This document shows, piece by piece, positions 33,711 through 40,759 of a stretch of 40,759 nt of DNA. How positions within the stretch are numbered: position 1 is the first letter of the stretch; each line of letters begins with the position of its first letter. Origin of the DNA: Gammaproteobacteria bacterium (GTDB taxonomy: Bacteria > Pseudomonadota > Gammaproteobacteria > GCA-2400775); the NCBI GenBank assembly GCA_016765075.1, contig JAESQP010000090.1, forward strand, positions 1 to 40,759, in the 5' to 3' direction. Both the position numbers and the translations under genes were made by a program. The notes below the pieces were generated by a model. That model saw only the letters and a program-made list of their open reading frames with translations, was not told the DNA's origin and made no database searches.

Positions 33711-36700
33711 CTAGAATTTACCGTAGTAGCCTTCTTTCAAGGCATCGTAAAGATTGGCGGCTGAATGTGTTTCGCCATCATAGTCAATCTCTTCATTACC
33801 TTTCACGCTGACTTCTGTGCCATCTTCAAGCTTAAAGGTGTAAGTGGTATTTTCCAGATCTTGTTCTTTGACCAGTACACCCTGGAACACTTCGGGATTG
33901 AAGCGGAAGGTGGTGCACCCTTTCAGTCCACGTTGATAGGCGTAGATATAAATGTCTTTAAATTCTTCATAAGGAAAGTCGGTGGGTACGTTGGCCGTTT
34001 TTGAAATGGATGAATCTATCCAGTATTGCGCGGTAGCTTGCACATCGACATGTTGTTTGGGTTTGATATCATCGGCCGAGATAAAGTAATCAGGCAGTTT
34101 TTCATTGGCCTGTTCCGAATAAGGCATTGCCTTGTCATTGACTAATTCACGGTAGGCCAATAGTTCAAAGGAATAGACATCAACTTTTTCTTTACTCTTT
34201 TTACCTTCGCGAATAATGTTACGTGAATAGTGATGGGCAAAGCTGGGTTCAATACCGTTACTGGCGTTGTTGGCCAACGACAGAGAGATAGTGCCGGTGG
34301 GTGCAATGGAGCTGTGATGAGTAAAGCGTGCGCCCACTTCTGCCAATTGTTCTACCAGTTCGGGCGCAACTTCGGCAATGCGTTGCATATAGCGGCTGTA
34401 TTTTGCGTGTAGCACTTTACCTTTAATAACATCGCCGACTTGCCAGCCATCTTTAGTCATTTCTGGGCGTTTACGCAGCATAGCTTCGTTGACAACGAAG
34501 TCTTTTTGTAAAATAGGTGCCGGGCCTTTTTCGCGTGCGAGTTCTAATGCAGCATGCCATCCGGTGATGGCGAGTTCTTTGGTGATACGTTCGGCAAACT
34601 CTAGGGAATCATCGGCACCATATTTCATGCGCAGCATGGTCATGGTTGAGCCAAGACCCAGATAACCCATACCATGGCGACGCTTGCTAATAATTTCGTG
34701 ACTTTGCTTTTCTAAAGGCAGGCCATTGATTTCAACGACGTTATCGAGCATACGCGTGAAAATAGCTACGACAGCTTTATATTCATCCCAATCAAAATAG
34801 GCGTCTTCAGTAAACGCTTTGCGGACAAATTTAGTTAGGTTAATTGAACCGAGCAAGCATGAGCCATAAGGTGGCAAAGGTTGCTCGCCGCAATTGTGTG
34901 CATGAATACCATTGGCATCAAATGTATTGATACCTGGAACTTGTATATCGTAAACATCTTCAGTCGCATCAGGGCTTATGGATTTAACGCGAGCAAAAAA
35001 ATGTTCCTGATTTATCTTACGTTTATAGGCCTTTAAGTTTAACGCTAATTTTGTAGATTTTTCTGTATCGGCAAAGTCAATCAATTGCTTAAAAACCAGC
35101 ATATTATCGCCTGAAATAACAAGTTCATGCTGTGGTTTTATCTGGTAATCAGCAGTACCCCCTTTGCCATTCGGCAGTTCTTTAATCTGGGTTTTTCTTC
35201 GATTACGATAAATGGTTGATACCATACCCAAACGTAAAAGCATACGTTGTACCGCTTTTAGCCGAGGTAAATCAGATTGGGCAAGACGGATACTAACGCC
35301 TTTTTGCAGATCGCCCTGAACCGAACCATCTGCATCAAAGAAGCCCTTTAGAAAACCTTGATAAAAGTCGCTGGAGGTGTTTTCCAAACATTTGCTAATA
35401 CATTTGTCGCCTGGCTTCATACCCAGCTCTTGCGCCAGTTTTTTTAAACCAACCAGTTTTATACGATATTCGTTTCTTCCCTTCACTTCCGACCAGCCAT
35501 TAAAATCAGATCGCTTTTTGATTTCAGCCACTGCCTCCAAAGCTGTTTGCATAACAGCCTCTACACCCAAATTTATAGACTGGCCATTGACAACTTGTGC
35601 TGTTTTCCATACAGAAAGTACTGCAGTGTCTTTATTTAGTGTGCCGTCGCCTATTAGCAAGCCCATTAGATAGCCTTGATTTTTAGTATAACGACCAGGC
35701 CAGACAGGGCTATTTCGATGATTATTTAATAAAATCTTATCGCCTGCTGTTAATTTCTCGACTTCGCACCAATCTGTTTCGGTAACATAACGAGTATGCT
35801 TGATAATTCTTTTGACACGATGATCAGCTGTCAGGCGAAGACTATAACCTTCTTCAGTTTGTAACCTAACGGTAGCTTTAGTTGCGGTTTTGAAAAAACC
35901 TTCGGCACCCGATGAATGAAGCTTTCCATCCACCTGAATTTCTACAGACTGTCCCAGTAACTGACTAACCTGACGTGGGCCTTGTGAAGTTTGCACCCAA
36001 GTGTCGCCTGTTACACAAGGATTGGTGGCACGCACGTCTTCGCAAAACCAATTGTTGTTCATGTCATTAACATTGTCGATGAGGATAAAGCCAGGCTCAG
36101 CAAAGTCATAGGTCGCTGCCATGATGGCATCCCACAAGCGACGGGCAGGCAGTGTTTTATAGATTTGGCAGGCAACCAGACCTGCCTCGCTACAGGCATA
36201 GCTGCTGTGGCTAGGCCACTCGCGCCAGATAATATTGCTATTGTTTTCAAGGTCGATATTGTCAGCGTTGACCTCTTCTCGTGTCAGTGGGAAGGCTAGC
36301 TGCCAATCACCCTCTTCGAGCACGGCCTTCATAAAGTCATCGGTGATTAACAGCGACAGGTTGAATTGGCGTAAGCGGCCGTCTTCGCGCTTGGCGCGAA
36401 TAAAATCCAGCACATCGGGGTGCCCAACATCAAACGTCCCCATTTGGGCGCCCCGTCTGCCGCCAGCGGAGGAGACGGTAAAACACATCTTGTCGTAAAT
36501 ATCCATAAAAGAAAGCGGCCCAGAGGTGTAGGCGCCGGCGCCAGTGACATAAGCTCCTTTGGGCCGCAAGGTGGAAAACTCGTAACCAATACCACAACCG
36601 GCCTTTAGCGTCAGGCCAGCTTCGTGAACCATGCTGAGGATGCCATTCATGGAATCTTCGATGGTGCCAGAAACGGTACAGTTAATGGTTGAGGTGGCAG

Positions 36701-36989
36701 GTTTGTGAGCCAGTGCGCCGGCGTTAGAGAGTATGCGTCCGGCAGGGATAGCACCGTGGTGCAGTGCCCAGAGGAAACTTTCATACCATTCAGCACGTTT
36801 TTCTTCGCTGCTTTCGACATCGGCCAAGGCGCGTGCGACACGTTGATAGGTGCCATCTATATCGGCATCGACGTTGTCGCCGTTGCGGGTTTTAAGGCGG
36901 TATTTTTTGTCCCAGATGTCCGCTGAGGCAGCCTGCATGGGAATCGTTTTATTCGTTGCAACGACTTTAAGTTGAACCTGCTCGCTCAC
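33711..36989 (-). CDS. nrdJa: Adenosylcobalamin-dependent ribonucleotide reductase NrdJa, interrupted by an intein
   Basis: 1092 residues from a GTG at 36989 that has TAGGGG seven bases upstream; the ATG at 37040 (1109 residues) lies inside an NrdR-like box and is less likely. The N-terminal extein has STINCTVSGTIEDSMNG, KAGCGIGYEFSTLRPKGA and SSAGGRRGAQMGTFDVGHPD, and the C-terminal extein LPPYGSCLLGSINLTKF, THHSSIAPTGTISLSLANNASNGIEPSF and QRGLKGCTTFRF, all class II RNR landmarks. After removal of the 375-residue intein 717 residues remain, matching NrdJa. The active-site radical cysteine is the first residue after the intein (NP-C-GEQPL). It converts ribonucleoside diphosphates to deoxyribonucleotides without oxygen dependence; a co-transcribed NrdJb follows. 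Confidence 0.93.
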   Translation of the reverse strand: MSEQVQLKVVATNKTIPMQAASADIWDKKYRLKTRNGDNVDADIDGTYQRVARALADVESSEEKRAEWYESFLWALHHGAIPAGRILSNAGALAHKPATSTINCTVSGTIEDSMNGILSMVHEAGLTLKAGCGIGYEFSTLRPKGAYVTGAGAYTSGPLSFMDIYDKMCFTVSSAGGRRGAQMGTFDVGHPDVLDFIRAKREDGRLRQFNLSLLITDDFMKAVLEEGDWQLAFPLTREEVNADNIDLENNSNIIWREWPSHSSYACSEAGLVACQIYKTLPARRLWDAIMAATYDFAEPGFILIDNVNDMNNNWFCEDVRATNPCVTGDTWVQTSQGPRQVSQLLGQSVEIQVDGKLHSSGAEGFFKTATKATVRLQTEEGYSLRLTADHRVKRIIKHTRYVTETDWCEVEKLTAGDKILLNNHRNSPVWPGRYTKNQGYLMGLLIGDGTLNKDTAVLSVWKTAQVVNGQSINLGVEAVMQTALEAVAEIKKRSDFNGWSEVKGRNEYRIKLVGLKKLAQELGMKPGDKCISKCLENTSSDFYQGFLKGFFDADGSVQGDLQKGVSIRLAQSDLPRLKAVQRMLLRLGMVSTIYRNRRKTQIKELPNGKGGTADYQIKPQHELVISGDNMLVFKQLIDFADTEKSTKLALNLKAYKRKINQEHFFARVKSISPDATEDVYDIQVPGINTFDANGIHAHNCGEQPLPPYGSCLLGSINLTKFVRKAFTEDAYFDWDEYKAVVAIFTRMLDNVVEINGLPLEKQSHEIISKRRHGMGYLGLGSTMTMLRMKYGADDSLEFAERITKELAITGWHAALELAREKGPAPILQKDFVVNEAMLRKRPEMTKDGWQVGDVIKGKVLHAKYSRYMQRIAEVAPELVEQLAEVGARFTHHSSIAPTGTISLSLANNASNGIEPSFAHHYSRNIIREGKKSKEKVDVYSFELLAYRELVNDKAMPYSEQANEKLPDYFISADDIKPKQHVDVQATAQYWIDSSISKTANVPTDFPYEEFKDIYIYAYQRGLKGCTTFRFNPEVFQGVLVKEQDLENTTYTFKLEDGTEVSVKGNEEIDYDGETHSAANLYDALKEGYYGKF
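34893..36017 (-). other. Intein with LAGLIDADG homing endonuclease in NrdJa
   Basis: 375 residues, from Cys1 (CVTGDTWVQT, block A) to the terminal HN (block G: GIHAHN), inserted between NP and CGEQPL; the +1 residue is Cys. Block B is LRLTADHRV with the TxxH motif (intein residues 63-66). Two LAGLIDADG motifs occur as LMGLLIGDGTLN (118-128) and GFFDADGSV (225-233). Block F is DVYDIQVPGINTFDANGIHAHN. All residues needed for splicing (Cys1, TxxH, penultimate His, terminal Asn, Cys+1) are present, and both endonuclease acidic residues seem kept, so it looks complete. Confidence 0.93.
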
Positions 36990-37031
36990 AAATGCGCCCC
37001 TAGTTTTTGTTGTTACAGAAGAATTAAGAAA

Positions 37032-37047
37032 CCACAACATATTGTGG
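37032..37047. promoter_or_regulatory. NrdR-box-like palindrome upstream of nrdJa
   Basis: CCACAACATATTGTGG is a near-perfect dyad that fits the NrdR box (consensus close to acaCwaTATaTwGtgt). It is 43-58 bp upstream of the GTG start. A second box at the usual 31-32 bp spacing is not seen; only a weaker match occurs at 37185-37200. Supports the shorter nrdJa start. Confidence 0.6.
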
Positions 37048-37368
37048 TGAGCTGCTAAGGCTACGCTCGTGTTAAGGTCACGTCAATAGATCAGATAAAA
37101 TAAATTATACCAATAAAATCAATCACTTACAAAACACTAACAAAATCAATGACTTGCTGTGAGGATATTCTGTGTATAAGCTGTGCACAAGATATAGTAG
37201 TGAGGAAAAGTCAAAAAACTGTCGTTTAAATGGGCTGTTTTTATGAAAAATGGCAGTAAAGGCTGCCTTTTTTGGTCAGACGATAGTATTCTAAGCGGCT
37301 TTCGTCGCTAGGTAGTATAGTCAGGCGCTTGTTTAAGGTGTTCGATTAGGGAATTGAGGTAAAACCAA
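37048..37368. promoter_or_regulatory. Divergent control region of nrdJa and the small membrane-protein gene, with DnaA and IHF sites
   Basis: About 320 bp without a gene. TGTGTATAA at 37171-37179 (reverse TTATACACA) and TGTGCACAA at 37182-37190 are DnaA-box-like and spaced 11 bp, one helical turn. AATCAATCACTTA (37117-37129) and AATCAATGACTTG (37144-37156) fit the IHF consensus exactly. In E. coli nrd is under DnaA and other nucleoid factors, so the content is fitting. GAGG precedes the ATG at 37369. Confidence 0.5.
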
Positions 37369-37644
37369 ATGAAATTTATCAAGATGTTGCCATTGTTGCT
37401 CGGTATGCTGTTTGCTGCGGGGTCGTATATGAGCGTTGTGGTCGCTGATACCAGCGTTATAGCTGCGGCTAGTGGTGCTGCTAGTCACGCATCTAAAGAT
37501 CCTAACAGCTTAATGAAAGATGCGTATTTCTATAAGGAGACGAATGACACGTTCGCACTAAAATTTGTCATCGTTGGGATTTCGATTGCGCTATTATTTA
37601 CTCTCGTAAGCATTGTTACTGGTGCGGGGAAAAATAAGGGCTAG
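37369..37644 (+). CDS. Small exported/membrane protein of unknown function
   Basis: 91 residues with GAGG about 10 bases upstream. The N-terminus (MKFIKMLPLLLGMLFAAGSY) is a signal peptide, likely cleaved near VVADT; a second hydrophobic helix at about 65-84 (FVIVGISIALLFTLVSIVTG) is near the C-terminus, with a basic tail GKNKG, so an outside-in orientation is likely. The middle (DPNSLMKDAYFYKETNDTFALK) is short and polar. I do not recognise it. It is expressed alone, divergent from nrdJa, and ends in two stem-loops. Confidence 0.65.
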   Translation: MKFIKMLPLLLGMLFAAGSYMSVVVADTSVIAAASGAASHASKDPNSLMKDAYFYKETNDTFALKFVIVGISIALLFTLVSIVTGAGKNKG

Positions 37645-37651
37645 GCCTGAC

Positions 37652-37711
37652 AGGCTACTTTTGTAGCCTCAATAAAAAAGGTATCTCTGCATTCATCAGG
37701 GATACCTTTTT
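37652..37711. terminator. Bidirectional terminator between small membrane-protein gene and sat
   Basis: AGGCTAC-TTTT-GTAGCCT (37652-37669) is a 7-bp hairpin without a T run. AAAAAGGTATC (37675-37685) pairs with GATACCTTTTT (37701-37711) in an 11-bp stem whose A and T tails serve both strands. Both neighbours converge here. Confidence 0.85.
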
Positions 37712-37725
37712 GCTTTATATCTGTA

Positions 37726-38940
37726 TCAGCGCGCTGAATGCCCGCTTAGCGTCACTTCAACCTTATCTTCTTCTTTAATGCTGGCGTAGTACTTACGTAG
37801 AATTTTGAGTACTTCGGGGCGGCTAAACTCGGCGGGTACGTCATCATCTTCCGATAGCATTTTACGTAGCTTGCTACCAGACAACAGTAAGCGATCCTCG
37901 GCATCATGTGGACAAGTGCGCATTGACGCCATGCCACCACATTTGTAACACCAAAATGTCCAGTCCAGTTTCAACGCTTGCGTTTGTAATGCGCCATCAG
38001 GGATTTCATCAAAAATATGGTGAGCGTCAAACGGGCCATAGTAATCACCCACGCCGGCATGGTCGCGACCAACAATCAAATGTGAGCAACCGTAATTTTG
38101 GCGAAACAGAGCATGCAACAAAGCTTCACGTGGCCCAGCATAACGCATATCAAGCGGATAACCCGACTGTATGACGGTGTCATCAACAAAGTGATTTTTA
38201 ATTAATGTGCTGATGGCATTAGAGCGCACATCAGCCGGGATATCACCAGGTTTGAGTTTACCCAACAGTGAATGAATCATGACGCCGTCACAGGTTTCGA
38301 TAGCGACTTTGACTAAATACTCGTGTGAGCGGTGCATGGGGTTACGGGTTTGAAAGGCTACGACGGTGCTCCAGCCTTTTGCTTCAAACAAGGCGCGCGT
38401 TTGCGTTGGCGTCATATAATCACTGAAGGCCGTCGGGAAATTACCTTGCGATAACACCTTAACCGGGCCAGCGAGATTAATGTCGCCTTGTGCCATAACC
38501 ATCTGCACACCGGGGTGTTCAGTGTCTGTGGTTTTAAATACGGTTTCGCACTCGTGTGCTTTATCAATAGAGTATTTTTCGCTGACGGTCATGGTCGCCA
38601 TGATGTCCTGGCTTCCACTATCGACTAAAGCGATTTCATCGCCAGTGTTAATGGTGTCAGCCGTGCTTGGGTCAGTAGAAAGTGTAATGGGAATAGGCCA
38701 AAACAAACCATTGGCCAGGGTGTAGTTGTCACACACGCCCTGCCAATCTGCCTTATCCATAAACCCATCCAGCGGGGTAAAACCGCCGATACCCAACATG
38801 ATGAGATCACCCACTTCGCGTGAGCTAATCCGCACCTGTGGCAGTTTGGCGGCGCGGGCTGATTCTGCATTGCATTCTGCACCTTCCAGCAATAAGGGCT
38901 TAAGTTGATCCGCGCCGTGAGGTGTGACGAGTGTAGACAT
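37726..38940 (-). CDS. sat: Sulfate adenylyltransferase, dissimilatory type (ATP sulfurylase)
   Basis: 404 residues from [17 protein letters not shown] (the frame is open 17 codons further, to 38991). The active-site [15 protein letters not shown] and [20 protein letters not shown] motifs are exact, and [15 protein letters not shown] is the zinc-binding motif of the Sat/dissimilatory group rather than the CysDN type. It interconverts sulfate+ATP and APS+PPi; in sulfur oxidisers it runs toward ATP and sulfate. No apr genes are next to it. Downstream neighbour tauE is on the same strand just upstream of it in transcription. Confidence 0.95.
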   Translation of the reverse strand: MSTLVTPHGADQLKPLLLEGAECNAESARAAKLPQVRISSREVGDLIMLGIGGFTPLDGFMDKADWQGVCDNYTLANGLFWPIPITLSTDPSTADTINTGDEIALVDSGSQDIMATMTVSEKYSIDKAHECETVFKTTDTEHPGVQMVMAQGDINLAGPVKVLSQGNFPTAFSDYMTPTQTRALFEAKGWSTVVAFQTRNPMHRSHEYLVKVAIETCDGVMIHSLLGKLKPGDIPADVRSNAISTLIKNHFVDDTVIQSGYPLDMRYAGPREALLHALFRQNYGCSHLIVGRDHAGVGDYYGPFDAHHIFDEIPDGALQTQALKLDWTFWCYKCGGMASMRTCPHDAEDRLLLSGSKLRKMLSEDDDVPAEFSRPEVLKILRKYYASIKEEDKVEVTLSGHSAR

Positions 38941-39036
38941 GGGGATGGGTAACTCCGAATTAGCAATAGAATTGCCCGGTTGTGGGCACAATAACCCTTA
39001 TTCTAGCCTAATTCGTCACTATTTTGGTTGAGATAG

Positions 39037-39831
39037 CTAACCGAAAAGCATTTTTATGCCGATGACGATAAGTAGCAAGGTAAATGCTTTTTTCAATATT
39101 ACGGGATTGAGTTTGTATGCCAGACGGGCGCCGATAGGGGCAAACACCAGTGTTGCTGCGCTAATTGTTGCGAACGCGGGCCAATAAACATAGCCACTAC
39201 TCATGGTTGGTAGCCCGACAGCATCGGATCCTGTAATGATAAAACTGATAGTGCCGGTCAAGGCAATAGGGACACCCACGGCTGACGCTGTTGCTACGGC
39301 ATGGCGCAGGGATTGACCGCGCAAGATGAGGTAGGGACCTGCCAATACGCCACCGCTAATGCCCAGGCATGAGGCGAGGCTGCCGATAAGGGTGCCAACG
39401 ACAGGCATCTCGATTTTGTGCGGCGTAAAGTCGCCTCTGTGCGGTGATAGCTTAAGTAATAACTTGATAGCTAAAATAACCAGTAGCAGCCCGAACAGTT
39501 GTTGCAAGCTATCACTTGATAGGCTGTCGGCGAATAGTGCCCCCACCATTGCGCCAACGATAATGCCCGGCAGTAAACGCCAAATCAGCGGCCAGCGAAC
39601 TGTCTTATGACGATGATGTGTCCAGGCCGATGCGCTGCTAGTGACAATAATCGTAGCCAAAGACGTGCCGATGGCGATATGGGTGAGATGATCATTGCTA
39701 AATTGTAGCGCGGTAAATATTAGTACCAGCCCTGGTACGATAATAATGCCGCCACCAATACCGAACAGGCCAGCACATGTGCCAGCGAAGGCGCCTATCG
39801 CTAGATAGCTGACAAGATTGATAATGTCCAA
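39037..39831 (-). CDS. TauE/SafE-family sulfite/anion exporter-like permease
   Basis: 264 residues from a TTG (MDIINLVSYLAIGAFAGTCAG) with AAGGAA ten bases upstream. Eight hydrophobic helices and the paired glycine motifs LFGIGGGIIIVPGLV and LASCLGISGGVLAGPYLILRG are those of the TauE/SafE family (DUF81). Members export sulfite, sulfoacetate or other organic anions; here the sat gene about 100 bp downstream fits a sulfur role, but this is inference. A 5' polA fragment lies immediately upstream and reads into this gene's start region. Confidence 0.88.
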   Translation of the reverse strand: MDIINLVSYLAIGAFAGTCAGLFGIGGGIIIVPGLVLIFTALQFSNDHLTHIAIGTSLATIIVTSSASAWTHHRHKTVRWPLIWRLLPGIIVGAMVGALFADSLSSDSLQQLFGLLLVILAIKLLLKLSPHRGDFTPHKIEMPVVGTLIGSLASCLGISGGVLAGPYLILRGQSLRHAVATASAVGVPIALTGTISFIITGSDAVGLPTMSSGYVYWPAFATISAATLVFAPIGARLAYKLNPVILKKAFTLLLIVIGIKMLFG

Positions 39832-39874
39832 ATTGAATATTTCCTTCGTAAGGAGTAGTTAAAGAACCTCTGAA

Positions 39875-39979
39875 CAAGGCATGAAAGGCGCGATAAAGAT
39901 AGGAAGAGCCATCGACCAGGGTCAATGGTTTGTCGCAAGGCGTACTCATTAAGGGGATGTCGATATCGGTAGCAGGCAT
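39875..39979 (-). pseudogene. polA: Truncated 5' end of polA (DNA polymerase I)
   Basis: Reading the minus strand, MPATDIDIPLMSTPCDKPLT continues into LVDGSSYLYRAFHAL, which is the exact N-terminal motif of bacterial DNA polymerase I (5'-3' exonuclease domain). After FHAL the similarity stops and the frame runs on through non-polA codons into tauE to a stop at 39698. So only ~35 codons of polA are left. The complete gene must be elsewhere if the cell has one. Confidence 0.7.
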
Positions 39980-40238
39980 AGCGCTATTTTCACCAATTGC
40001 GGACGATTGGACAAGAAAAACAGTGTTGCAGCCAAGGGGTATTTGAGTCAGCCGCGCCATCGTAGCTGCCACATCAGGCCATGCATCATTAACAGGCAGA
40101 GCCCTCCTGTTTAACGAAAAGGATCGGAAAAAGGGGTCAAAAGGGCTTTTTCTCGCTACGATCACCTAAGTCCGACAGGCTCCTAGCGTCCTTTACCCAC
40201 CTTGATAAAGGACGCGTCATTGGCTTGATGGTTTAGCG
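39980..40238. other. Non-coding interval between polA fragment and FG-GAP gene
   Basis: The minus-strand frame that holds the polA fragment stays open to 40165 but has no recognisable domain. A 10-bp perfect hairpin, GCGTCCTTTA (40186-40195) with TAAAGGACGC (40206-40215), lies 24-53 bp past the end of the FG-GAP gene, and may be its terminator although no T run follows. The run AAGTCCGACAGGCTCCTAG near 40168 resembles the ends of some insertion sequences; I cannot confirm this. Confidence 0.35.
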
Positions 40239-40759
40239 TCAGGGGTTGGTTTGGTTGAGATAGACGCGGTTGGCCTGTCCCAAGTTACCCGCGACCAGGT
40301 CGAGGTCGCCGTCATCATCGATATCCGCCAGTGCCACAGAGCGGGTGAAATTGGCGCCCAGCGCCTGCGTGCTGTCAGTAAAGCTGCCGCTGCCGTCGTT
40401 GGTATAGACGCGGTTGGCCTGTCCAAAATTCCCCGCCACCAGGTCAAGGTCGCCGTCGCCATCAATATCCGCCAGTGCCACAGAGGTGGTGTCATTGGTG
40501 CCCAGCGCCTGCGTGCTGACAGTAAAGGTGCCCATGCCGTCGTTGACATAGGCTCGGTTGGCCTCTCCAAAATTCCCCGCCACCAGGTCAAGGTCGCCGT
40601 CACCATCAATATCCGCCAGTGCCACAGATTGGGTGTTATTGGCGCCCAGCGCCTGCGTGCTGACAGTAAAATTGCCGCTGCCGTCGTTGACATAGACGCG
40701 GTTGGGCTGTGCATTATTGCCCACGACCAGGTCAAGGTCACCGTCGCCATCAATATCCG
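40239..40759 (-). CDS. FG-GAP/VCBS-repeat protein (5' part outside window)
   Basis: Frame open to the window edge; codons before the GTG at 40724 keep the repeat (DIDGDGDLDLVVGN), so the gene begins beyond the window. Three and a half near-identical repeats of 48 residues, each with ALADIDGDGDLDLVAGN, NRVYVNDGSGNFTVST and QALG, are typical of FG-GAP/VCBS beta-propeller repeats; DxDGDGDxD is a calcium-binding loop. It ends in VYLNQTNP, so no C-terminal anchor or sorting domain. Probably a secreted or surface adhesion-type protein. The last unit has DIDDDGD instead of DIDGDGD. Confidence 0.9.
   Translation of the reverse strand, partial: DIDGDGDLDLVVGNNAQPNRVYVNDGSGNFTVSTQALGANNTQSVALADIDGDGDLDLVAGNFGEANRAYVNDGMGTFTVSTQALGTNDTTSVALADIDGDGDLDLVAGNFGQANRVYTNDGSGSFTDSTQALGANFTRSVALADIDDDGDLDLVAGNLGQANRVYLNQTNP
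40327..40759 (-). repeat. 144-bp tandem repeats inside the FG-GAP gene
   Basis: GCCAGTGCCACAGA (plus strand) recurs at 40327, 40471 and 40615, exactly 144 bp apart, with most other bases conserved. The high DNA-level identity shows recent expansion or homogenisation. Confidence 0.9.

Noticed and set aside
37185-37200. Second NrdR-box candidate GCACAAGATATAGTAG
   Set aside because: Matches only partly and lies ~150 bp from the good box rather than the usual 31-32 bp; it overlaps a DnaA-like word instead.
39698-40165. 155-codon minus-strand frame across the tauE start and polA fragment
   Set aside because: Only the polA-like part (39875-39979) is recognisable; the rest has no domain and overlaps tauE in another frame.
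40217-40753. 178-codon minus-strand frame in the FG-GAP repeats
   Set aside because: A shifted reading of the 144-bp repeats (a multiple of three keeps every frame open); the frame with DIDGDGDLDLVAGN is the recognisable one.

Overview
This 40.8 kb window looks like the chromosome of a gammaproteobacterium of moderate GC content. Evidence for that is the PriA, ArgS, UvrD, YifB/ComM and UbiK set, a PII (GlnK)-AmtB pair behind a sigma-54/NtrC-type control region, an SrkA/YihE kinase, a HemJ-type protein, and a split cobalamin-dependent ribonucleotide reductase (NrdJa/NrdJb) of the Pseudomonas kind. A dissimilatory-type ATP sulfurylase (Sat) beside a TauE/SafE permease hints at a sulfur-metabolising lineage, but no apr, dsr or sox gene is visible to confirm it. 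Genus cannot be fixed from this window.

Layout. 1-9.8 kb: the end of a pentapeptide-repeat gene, a TorF-type porin, an orphan TRAP solute-binding protein, UvrD, a small lipoprotein, ComM/YifB, UbiK, then the nitrogen-control region with glnK-amtB and a strong terminator, then a DUF4124 protein. 9.8-16.8 kb, all minus strand: SPOR protein, argS, priA, an AT-rich non-coding block with DnaA boxes and an IHF consensus (an origin-like architecture), hemJ-like, a histidine phosphatase and a YeeZ-like epimerase. 16.9-22.7 kb: a putative exported metallopeptidase, an RHH (Arc-like) regulator carrying an in-frame palindromic insert, a small CsrA-like protein, a Dyp peroxidase, a DUF484-GGDEF diguanylate cyclase behind a short coupled ORF, a GFA protein and SrkA.

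22.9-27.6 kb: a co-directional set made of a retropepsin-like 'zinc protease', a membrane protein with an inactive transglutaminase-like domain plus 7 TM, a RimK-like ATP-grasp ligase and an exported AspA/AstE-like zinc carboxypeptidase. Between the last two lies a 290-bp MITE-like element with 34-bp terminal inverted repeats and two internal long hairpins. 27.7-31.0 kb: an ECF sigma factor, a membrane anti-sigma factor, a lipoprotein subtilase with an altered oxyanion position, and an outer-membrane barrel protein, probably one regulatory circuit. 31.1-32.8 kb: a lipoprotein predicted to be rich in beta-helix.

33.0-40.8 kb: nrdJb and nrdJa on the minus strand. nrdJa carries a 375-residue intein with LAGLIDADG-type motifs, inserted exactly before the conserved radical cysteine of the NPCGEQPL motif. 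The promoter region holds an NrdR-box-like palindrome, two DnaA boxes and two IHF consensus sites. Then come a small membrane protein, a bidirectional terminator, sat, tauE, a truncated copy of the polA 5' end, and the 3' part of an FG-GAP/VCBS repeat gene running off the window.

The most unusual items are the intein, the MITE-like element, the divergent CsrA-like protein, the origin-like DnaA/IHF cluster, the in-frame palindrome in the RHH gene, the polA fragment, and the sigma/anti-sigma/subtilase circuit. All calls are by eye from sequence; no database search was run.
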